In this document: piece by piece, positions 37,024 through 46,370 of the stretch
How positions within the stretch are numbered: position 1 is the stretch's first letter
Layout: each line of letters starts with the position of its first letter
From: Hydractinia symbiolongicarpus
Lineage: Eukaryota; Cnidaria; Hydrozoa; Anthoathecata; Hydractiniidae
DNA length: 64,000 bases
Assembly (NCBI RefSeq): GCF_029227915.1
Contig: NC_079889.1
Location: forward strand, 11,410,001-11,474,000
Direction: 5' to 3'
The notes under the pieces: generated by a model
Told to the model about the DNA's origin: nothing
The model's input: only the letters and a program-made list of their open reading frames with translations
The model's database searches: none
Position numbers and translations under genes: made by a program

Positions 37024-40000
37024 ATGTCTATACTAGATCACAATTTTAATTACAATATTAAAGAGTACTCTAATGAGGATTTACCTGTGGGAAAGTTCTT
37101 TTGGTTTTCCGGCTATGAGCATAGTGAAAAACAGAATAATATTTTGGATGAACTAAATGATAACCAGCATTTTTATTCAGAAGAACAGTTTGTGACTCCA
37201 TATGTGGAACAAAATTCCACTAATGATAATCATAATCCTCAAATTAATGGATTTAATGACACTGGATACAACAACACAAGGGAGAACAATACTGAATATG
37301 ATAACGCGGATGAGATTGGATATGATGACACGGGATATGATGACATTGATAAAATTGAATACAATGATACCAGGTACAACAACCCTGGATATGATAAGAC
37401 TGATGAAACTGGATACAATAACACCAGATTCGATGATACTGAATACAATGAGAACTTGTCAAGATCAGAACATTTTCAAAATGGCAGATATTTTAAATTA
37501 AACGATTCTGTCCCAGACTCGGATGAAGAAGTAGTTGTGGGCGTCAAACTTAATGATGTCAACACACAACCTGACTTTGTCGATGAATTTTTTCGAAGTA
37601 ATTCCAACAATTTTGAAGGTTGTGATGCAGACAATGAGCTAGAAGATGATTATTCTGGTGGAACTTGGTTCGGATTTGCAGGGCGGCAACGTCGTGCACA
37701 ATCCATGGAAAATCTTCTTGCTGAGGAAACTATGAAAAAAATTAATCTTACAGAACAGTTCGAAATGCTGGATCAGCTTGTTTTGGAATCTTTTGATGAC
37801 CTTGAAGTTGACTTGCCAGAGGGCGAAAGTAAAGATATAGTTGAAGAAGAAATTATTATTCAAGAACAAAGAAACGCTGAGGAAGCTCTACCTGAATTTC
37901 CAATACATGATGTTAGCTTTGAACGTGAAGAATCTATTGACGGAAATCGTGAAGCAAGGTTAACTCCTATCGAAATGTCAGAAGGAAAACAAACAGTTTT
38001 AGATGAATTTATTGAGGAGGTATTTCATCCACAAATCGTTTCTTCTAATAATGATGAAATATCGTATGAACCAATACGAAACAAGAATAAACATCGTGAA
38101 ATAAAAAACAATGAAGATACTACTGATGAACCAATACAACGAACATTTGTTCATTCTAAAAAGTCAAGTGAGTCAAACGCTCCTTCTCTCAGATCTAAAA
38201 CGAGTATTAGGATCACAAGTAAACCAAAAACAAAAAAATTAAGTGAAAGTGAAAGTGTGGTGTCACGTGACCATCGTGAAGTGAAAGTGTTCTATCAGTT
38301 GAAGAAATCAGATTCTGGTGACTCTATGTACAAAAAAATTGAGAATAAAAAAGAAGATAAAAATTTGGAAGATAACGGCAGTGACTTTATCGATGCTAAT
38401 TTGATGCAAAAACAGGAGTCAGAAGAAGTTTTAGTAGCCGACGATAATGCTCTGCAATACAGCGAACCTACATCAAGTACGATTCCCCACTCATTGAAAC
38501 GCCAAAATCATGTCGCTTCAATATCAAGTGTGTCAAGAGATGACACCAGTACTGGAGATCTAAGCTCTAGTGAAGATGAACGAAATGTTTCACTGCGCAG
38601 AAATAGAAGTTTTCGTAGAAGTATTGTGATTGAAGATGAAGAAGGGATGAAGCGAAGAAGGAAGTCGACTGGTGGAACTTGTGTGAGCGTCTTTTTTACG
38701 CCAGTCAGTCCTACGAAGAATAGTAATAATGACGGTTGTCAGCAAACAATTTGTCAACAATTTAAAGAAGTTCTCACTCAGCTTGATCACATGGTGGTAA
38801 GTGAAGCAAACTTTGGTAAAGACTTTGAAGCTGTGAAAAAGCTGCATTCGTTGTTTTGGGAAGCTAAAGAAGCAGAGAATAAAAAGAAGAAGAACAGCAA
38901 AACCGAAAGTTTGTCATCTGTCCTCAACTATTTAGTCGTGCAAGAATGGCCTAAAATAATACTAGGGTGTTTGCGAAAGTTGAAATCAAGTTATCCACAT
39001 GTATTTCAAGAATGTTCTAATGTTGAGGTAAGTGTTGCTTGTCAATGAATGTGTGATCTGTCATTTTAGTTATCGGTAGGAAGTTTGAAAATATTTTAAA
39101 AAATTTCACTAAAACATATGGCAATGTTTGTAAAAAAATGTCTGTGCAAGATTTACACAAGAAATTTGCTCAATGTTTTTTTGTTAGGGTGATAAGTTCA
39201 ATAATTACACGATTGTTGCTATAATTTTTTTTTGTTTCATACTAGTCGGTGACTTGTGGAAAAATCCACGGATTCGCCTGTCCTTTTAATACATCACTGC
39301 GTGCGTCTTGCTTCTTGCAGTACCATTTTGCGCGACAGACAGACGTATACGGGTGTTATAATATACTAGCTGGTTGCGCGTAGAAAAATCCACGGGGTCG
39401 TCCGTCCTTTATATATCGCATTTTGTGTTTCCGGAACAGGGCGCGGCTTTCGCGGACAGACAGACAGACGGAATACGGCTATTATTAAAGAGACTAGTTG
39501 GTCCTTTATATATCGCATTCCGTATTTCCGTAACAGAAGGACAAACAGACGCACGAACAGACAGACGAAATACGGCTTTTATAAAAGAGATATAAATTCT
39601 ACCATTATTGTTTTAGAATATCATTTACTACAGTGGTCATATGCCATCTTTATTGCGAATGAACCGCACCAGTTCAGAGTTTGCGGTTTCTGTTCTATTC
39701 GATGGTTTGTTGAAAGCTGCCATCAACTTCACTGATACCCATGAAGCAAGTCGAGAAGCGAGTTGTGAAGATAATTTGATCGGCTATTTGTTGGAAGATG
39801 TTGTTCCACAACTTCATAATGTTGTGTGGGGAAAAGTAAGACTTGCTCTCTTTAAGACCTTTTGTTTTAATGTTGTGATCTATAGCTTATTTAAACACTA
39901 GTCTCCTTGGCAACGTTATTTTGAAACAGCTACACCATTGCCGTATTGGTAGTTTTTACTGATACCTTTACGTGTATATTAATAAACCTTGTTAATTTAC

Positions 40001-43000
40001 TGTGATCAAATTTTAAAAGAGATAGAAGCATCCTAGACTATATATGGTCTTCTAAGGCCCGTTAAATAAGCTATGCCTTGTCGAACTGAAGCCAGAAAAT
40101 ATATAACACGTCTTAATTAGGCTAAATACCGCAAAAATTTCTAAAATGGCAGCTGTCTTGAACAGCAATTTTTATGCTAAATAAGCAGTTTTCATCATTA
40201 TGGTTCAGCTTTAGCTCTCGGCTCGACATGTAGCTAGGTAACCTGTGCAGCACAGCTCGGTTCGGTTTGGGGAGACATTGGTTTTATTTTCTAAGTCGAA
40301 CTCAGTAAAAACTCGTATTTTTTTTAAGATCATTGATTAAAAAAATGAAACTACTTTTGTGTTTATTCATTTATTTCATGAAACATTAAGAACATTTTGT
40401 ACTGTCTCCAAATTTAGAGGTCGTAACAAAAATTCAAAACAAAGCGTGATCAATCAGTTAATTCTTTCGAGTTTTTTTTTTACTTTAAATATTTTTTAGG
40501 TTACTGCCAGAGAAATGTTTTTCAAATCTATCTGTGATCTTGTTTACAATTGTGCAAAGACTGCGAGTAACGCGTCATATCTGATCGAGCATGATTGCGT
40601 TAATGTTTTCACTGAGATGCGTGACGAAACATTCGGTGTAGTGGACGCACGAAAAGTTAACATGACAATGTTGTTGACGCTATCATTCTTGATTGATGAC
40701 AACAATTATGACATCATTATACCCAGAGAAGGTGCGTGCAGTTTTCACTGTGTCGTTTCTTCTGAATCATACCTACTTAACTAATTTTCGCGGTTGTCGC
40801 AGATTTTTGCCAAAATTCGTAAAATTAGCTATGAAATATTTTTTCTGAAAATTGAACAATTTTCACTGTAGACTCGACTATTAGCTCTCTTCAATTTTTT
40901 AACAATTTTTTTTCGTTTTGGACTCGATTATTCGATTTTGTTGCACAATCTTTTTTGACTCGATTATTTCCTTTCTTCAATTTTTTAGCTTTCTTTTTTT
41001 ACTGTAAACTTGATTATTCGACTTCTTTATTTTTTGAACAATTTTTTTGTTCGTTCTAGACTCGATTATTCGTCTTCTTCAATTTTTGGACAAGTCTCTG
41101 GAACACTCTGAACACACATACCATGATTTTAAAGCAGAGGAACTCACTAATTGTTTAACCTGTTTAGCTGGCCACAACGCTAACAAAGTATTGGTGAGTT
41201 CACACTGCGTTTTGTTTGTTTGTTTATTACATAAGAACAAATTCTTATTAGCATACTTTTTGACACCAAAATTTTTGCTTGTCTGCAACATTTTGTTTTT
41301 ATGATGTAATCCTCCTGCTTCATCAAGTTTACAAAAAACAAATTATTTTTTTACTTCCATTGCCCTGGCTAAATATATTTTTATTATTTTTTACCTAGCT
41401 TAGGATTTTACGTGCATAAATAGTGGAAGAATGAGCTTAATTAGTAAATGTTGTACTCGTGTAGGATTATCACAAAATTTGTGAACTACGCACCTAGAAA
41501 CCAAAAACAATAATAAAAAAACGCGTTTATATTTTAATTATAACCTCGTATATTTTTTTGAAGTAGATAGAACGCAGTTACTAGAAACGAAATTCTTTTA
41601 TACTATCAAATTGTAAGTACTTAAAATAGATGTCTCTTTCATCTGCAGATCGTGGAAAACAGTGGTCAAGAAATACTGCACAAACTTTTGAAGTATGCGT
41701 ACAACGACAGTGAACGAATTGCAGCTTGTCATGCACTATGGAACGTGGCTTTTAGTTGTGAAGCAAAAGATATACTTCGAGAGATGGGAAAACTCATGAA
41801 TCTCTTAAGAGAGTTAAAGGTATGCCGGCTAGATTCTGTATAGACAAGTTGTACAAGTTGTAAATGAAGCGCACGCGTCCAGACAAACAGACAGACAGAA
41901 AAGGAAAGATCACATAGAGTGAGGGGTCGACACCAAAAACCTTTGTCACGCTACACGGAATGTTTAACCTTTTTTTATCCGAATTTTTATCAGGGATTTG
42001 CTGTACATATGCGCGCATGGACTTCGAACGCTGCAGCAAAATATTCACGTCATGCTGCAACTCGCTTATGCATGTGTTTCATTTCACCGAGCAGCAAACG
42101 TTTTATAATTTAGCACGAAATAAAAAAAATGTTAAGTTACACGCATGCGCAGTGACAAGTTGTGACGTATTACGCTGGAACATTGCAAGGTGTTGCATTT
42201 TTATTTTAGGGATCAGATAATGCTATTCTAAGGAGAGCTGCGAGTGGAATTTTATGGGAGTGCGAGGAGAAATACGACATAAAAGGTAACCAATCACATA
42301 ACGCTCCTCTAGCCAATCATATTTCGCGAATAATATGTCTACCAATCATATTTAGGTACGAGGGAAATGTCTTCAGCGCAACCACATCACGTGATGATAA
42401 GTTATGAATATGAGGCTCAACCACTTGTGATCGGCATTCGCGATGAACTGCATAGACAAGGTTTTAAAGTTTGGATGAACACGGATGGCGAAGAAAGAAG
42501 TTTGCAAGAAATCATGACCAGGGGAGTGGAACGAGCTTCTGTTGTCATAGCAGCAATAACAAGAAAATACAAACAAGCACCTCATACTTTTGCAGGTAAA
42601 TGTTTTTCCTGTTTTCTTTTTATTACTTATTTATCGCAAATGTTACGTTGGGTTGTGACGTATGGCGTAGTGGTTAAGAAGTTCGATTCGTGATCACAAG
42701 GTTCGTGGTTCCACGGCGCAGGTAAGGGAAATTGGGTAGGCATTGCGGGTATATACCTGATGTTTCCAACATTGAAGTGGCTGTACACTGTATAAATATT
42801 CGGAATAATGATATAATAACATGGAGGTGCTATGAGTAGGGTTAGTGTAATGGCTACTACACCACCGTAAATAAATCAAATGTAACTGTCCACCTTCCAC
42901 ATGACTTTACGGCGTGTGCCTTGTGAGAGCAAAGATACAATGAGCATTACACAGCGTGTGAACAGTGTTGAAAATATCTTTCAATTTGCAAGTCCCTCTA

Positions 43001-44437
43001 ATGTGCGCTTATTTAGTGTCATTTTTACTTAACACTGAAATTCTTTATTAGAAATCGACTATGCCTACAAACTTCGAAAAGTCATCATTCCAGTTATTAT
43101 AGATGTCGACTTTGTACCCGACGGTTGGTTAAATGAACTTATTCAGTGTGAAAAAACTTTCGATTTTTCGCGAAGATCGATGTTCAATGGGAGCTTGGAT
43201 GCTCTGCTTGAATACATCAACGAAATTACCGGACCGCAAGGGAACAGTGATGCCACACGCACATTGTCGAATAGAAGTAAGTGGTCACACGTACATATAA
43301 TTTAATTGGAAATACGAAGTTTTTTGTTGAAGGGATTTTTTCGTAATTTAAATTTTCCTTGTGTACAAGCATAGCAGAATATAACAGGAAAAACTTCCTT
43401 GTTCTTGCGATTGCACCTAAATCGCGAAAGTTAAAGTGTGATCCCTCAAAGTATGATGAAATAATCTATTTGCAAAAGTTAATTCTTGCGAATTGTTAGG
43501 GTTCGTCTGGAATTTCTGTTACAAGATAAAAAATGTCCTTTATATTATTTTCATTATTCATTTAAGGTTCCTTGTAGTTAACTTTACATGCTACTTCAAG
43601 ACGTCCTTGTAATAACCAATACCTATCCCTATCGCGAAAGTTAATACTCGCCAAAACAAATGAACTTGTATTACTTTACTCCTTAACTGGAACGTCGATT
43701 GAGATTTGCTGACGTCATTATGTACTATTTTAGGTAGTGGTAGAAGTCGAAATGCTGATGTGCTCACCTGGCGCAACTCTGACGTTATTGATTGGTTAAA
43801 AGAAAATCAACTTATACGGTAACGTCTTCAATAGTTTATTTTAATTGGCTTATTGCTCACCGGATTGTCGCGGCTCCTTGAAACTCGTCAATTCTCCTCT
43901 AAAACTTGATTTTTCCACCAACTTTCTCCTCAATTTTTTTTTTACAAAACGATATGTTTGTAAATTTGTTCTTCACTGGTAATGTTACCTTTAAAGTCTC
44001 CTCAAATATTCTCAATTCGTTAATGTGAAATCCTGCATTTGTTTTTATTTTAAGAAATATCTTCCGACCGCGCATATCACAGCCTTAGCTGCACTTTGCA
44101 ATCAGAGAGGTCCAAATACTTTTTAAGTACTTTTAAATACCTCTTAATATTTTAGGTCTGTTAACAACACGGGGCGGTTACAAAAGCTGACTGGATTGCA
44201 TCTTTTGATGTTTTTTGATCTCAAAAAAGAGGTAATCAGAAATGTTTTGTTTTGACAGAAAGTTAGAGTGGATGAAGTTTTTATTTTGTTTTTACTATAT
44301 ATATATATGTATATTTGTAGAGTCCGGATTACTATTACTCAGTTTTGGATTCACACCTCGGTTTTAAAGACGTACTCGATACGCTTGAGTTCACTTACGC
44401 ATTAGATCGATTGCTGGGAAGTGAACGCTTGATATAA
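37024..44437 (+). CDS. ARM-TIR-SAM protein (SARM1-like parts)
   Basis: Eleven coding exons: 37024-39027, 39617-39835, 40500-40731, 41060-41193, 41649-41819, 42210-42285, 42356-42595, 43052-43276, 43734-43818, 44156-44231, 44321-44437. All have GT/AG borders with matching phases, giving 1192 residues. Residues 1-600 are acidic and low-complexity, with Tyr/Asn/Asp/Thr repeats at about 75-140 (GYDDTGYDD style). Residues about 600-945 form a helical armadillo-like region, clearest at LLKYAYNDSERIAACHALWN and ILRRAASGILWECEEK. The TIR domain is at about 957-1085: HHVMISYEYE, FKVWMNTDG, ERASVVIAAITRKYKQ, then EIDYAYKLRKVIIPVI. Glu1026 in that last block aligns in spacing with the SARM1 catalytic glutamate. 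A SAM-like domain closes the protein (about 1110-1188; WRNSDVIDWL, LQKLTGLHLL, LEFTYALDRL). SARM1 has ARM-SAM-SAM-TIR order, so this is a rearranged relative. An acceptor at 37010 implies an upstream 5' UTR exon. Role (NAD cleavage, immune adaptor) is inferred. Confidence 0.9.
39242..39590 (-). mobile_element. Head-to-tail array of Helitron-like units
   Basis: Three abutting units in ARM-TIR-SAM intron 1, each opening on the top strand with CTAG: 39242-39365, 39366-39493 and 39494-39590. Units 1 and 2 have the GTGGA/GTAGA-AAAA-TCCACGG hairpin and the GACAGACAGACG run, and end TATTATTAAAGAGA or similar. Unit 3 lacks the hairpin. Flanks are A (left) and T (right) for the whole array, so it behaves as one insertion or as repeated end-capture. 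Confidence 0.6.
40871..41059 (+). repeat. Tandem copies of exon-4 acceptor region
   Basis: Upstream of exon 4 of the ARM-TIR-SAM gene, GACTCGATTATTCG...TTCTTCAATTTTTT-like segments recur about four times (starting near 40871, 40921, 40957 and 41006) before the real exon start at 41060, which reads ACTCGATTATTCGTCTTCTT. Each copy contains the first 25-30 bases of the exon plus the T-rich tract before it. They are decayed partial duplications of the intron-exon border. Confidence 0.75.
42645..42860 (+). mobile_element. tRNA-derived SINE in ARM-TIR-SAM intron 7
   Basis: GTATGGCGTAGTGGTTAAG (box A-like) followed about 35 bp later by AAGGTTCGTGGTTCC (box B-like), then a non-tRNA body with AGGTAAGGGAAATTGGG and GTTTCCAACATTGAAGTGG, ending near TGTAATGGCTACTACACC. 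It does not fold as an intact tRNA. It differs from family A beyond the head. Confidence 0.6.
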
Positions 44438-44839
44438 ATACCACTACTGTCGGATGGTCTAATCTAACGTCGGCAAGTCAACGGTATTGTTGAAATTTGA
44501 CGGATTACACGTCAGATCATTCTGTCGGAATGTAAAGAATCGTTACCAAAATTCGTTTTGTCGGGGTAATATGATTCTTGCTAAAATTGATTAAAGTGTC
44601 GCACTTTCGAAAAAGTTGCGCACGCACTTACGATATTACACGAAAGAGTTGCATGATAACAGGACATGTAAATAAGGATAAGATGCATGTTTATATCAGA
44701 TTTTTATATTAATTTCTAAAGAGAGTGATATTTTTGTTAAAAATGTTTTGTGGAAAATTTTGGAGTAGTTTACGGTGATTTATATTTTTATGAGATTTTA
44801 CAACATATTTTTAGAAACATTATTTGAAGTAGTAACAAG
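44438..44839. other. ARM-TIR-SAM 3' UTR and flank
   Basis: About 400 bp between the stop codon and the left end of the Polinton. AT-rich, with no strong AATAAA close to the stop, so the mature 3' end is not clear. Confidence 0.4.
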
Positions 44840-45240
44840 AGTAGAGATAGAGAAATGTTCCCTCTAGCACAGTCACGCACGCGCACGCCACAGTCAAGCA
44901 CAACTGATCCCCGCCAATCCGGTACCATGCAGTGCCTATCAAGGGTATATCCCTAATTATCAGTACATAGCAAGACAGTGTGCCTAATAATCCATGCAGT
45001 GACGTCATAAATGCAGCAAATGAGTCATAAAAATTTCTAGCACAATTCCTAAAAGTCTACGCGCACATTATAAAGCAAAAAGGGAATTCCATAAAAATCA
45101 ACGCATGCGCGGTCAAGATGTGAATAACTGTGTTTGTCGAGCAGAATGAAATCCTCAGAAAAACAAAAAAACTAAACAATAAAGAAATGGATGCATACAC
45201 CGTGAAACAATTCGTGATATTGCGAAAATCCGTGGTTTAT
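44840..45240 (+). repeat. Left terminal inverted repeat of the Polinton
   Basis: Mirrors 49158-49556 with scattered substitutions and small indels. Shared blocks include GAGAAATGTT, CTAGCACAGTC, CCACAGTCAAGCACAACTGA, GGCACTGCATGGTACCGG (read in reverse) and GCAGAATGAAATCCTC. The inner end includes a decayed copy of the first 30 or so codons of the SAP-like ORF (ATG at 45146), ruined by an indel. Confidence 0.93.
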
Positions 45241-45584
45241 GTAGGGGTGTTTGCGGGAGGCGCAAGCAAGACAGCATAAAACATATCCAAAATAATATTG
45301 CCCTTCGGGATATGTGCAATTAGGCTGTTGAAAAGCATCCCCAACATTTTCTGGTTTATCCTGGACCTGTTCAAGACGCGGGACATGTGTCCAATATGTA
45401 AATATGTAAAAATCTTCGTGCCTTGTTGAAATGTATATAAAATGGTACTCTGTTACTGGTGCTCCGTAGAACTATGCGACAAAGTCAGGTGCCCCATGAG
45501 ACACAATCCTCCACAGGTGAGTACAAAAAATCTGGCTTTTTCATGTCAAAGAAAACATGGCTGCCCATATGAGCGATGGTGGTG

Positions 45585-46370
45585 AGTACGTACACCAGGG
45601 ACACTTTTGAGGAGATGCGTGCTGCCTGGCTACGTGGAAGAGCGAAATGTGTATGACGGCGCGTATGAAATATTGCTGTGGTTGTTGAAAAGGCGCTACA
45701 AAGGAAGGCCTGCTCCGGATTGGAGACGCCTCGTCAGATTTGGAGGTGACTTGACGCAAAAGGAATTCCTGGCATTGCCTTGAAACGTTATCTTGCAACA
45801 TAGTTTCAAGATAATACTACTATAATAAATGTGCGTCAACTATCAATCAAAATTCGATATCTTTGGAGCTACAGCATTCATGACCTTTATGGCCGGCATT
45901 GGTATCTGCCTACCCCTTATGGCCCTGGCATTAGTACAAGAATCAGAGAAGGAGAAGGCTAATGAACAGAGGATTCAAGCCTGGAGAATTGTTTTGATGC
46001 CTTAGATCATAAGATAAATGAGGACTTGTAAGGACTGTCAAGGGGTACTTGACGAGTATGATATATGTACTTGCGGACGTAGGTTCGTAGTAAATTGTTG
46101 TGCTGGTACTGTTACCATGAATATATCCCATATAATGGGGACGGCTGCGCATGCACAATGGCATGCAATTCTCTGAAGTCGTTTAAACTTTCAATAAAAG
46201 AAGATGCTACAGTTTGAGAATGAGCTTGTCAACCCTAATTTATTCTACTCATGTGCTGCTACCTTCACGGACATCAACGATATTAACGTGGACTAGCTGA
46301 CAGTGTCAGATCCCATTCCTACTAACGGGGGTAAGGATCAAAGGTACATCGTAGGGTACCATACACTAGA
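45585..46370 (+). other. Left-half Polinton ORFs: small membrane and Cys-rich proteins
   Basis: Four plus-strand frames in a row. 45586-45783: about 65 open codons, rich in Arg/Leu/Trp (EILLWLLKRRYKG), without an in-frame ATG. 45829-46005: 58 residues with one hydrophobic segment (AFMTFMAGIGICLPLMALAL) and a charged tail. 46018-46176: 52 residues with Cys pairs (CKDC, CTCG, CC) like a zinc ribbon. 46204-46296: 30 residues, then a stop, and the frame reads on to about 46370 where it runs into the antisense polymerase. The tight same-strand packing is that of a virus-like element. Functions are unknown; none matches a family I recognise. Confidence 0.5.

Noticed and set aside
37202-37501. Met/Thr/Asp-rich alternative frame in ARM-TIR-SAM exon 1
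   Set aside because: Shadow frame produced by the low-complexity repeat in the true coding frame.
42650-42715. Possible tRNA gene in intron 7
   Set aside because: Box-like sequences are present but the arms do not pair, and a SINE-like body follows.
44820-45008. Minus-strand frame at the left Polinton end
   Set aside because: Lies wholly in the terminal inverted repeat. The equivalent sequence at the right end is not open in the same way, and there is no domain.
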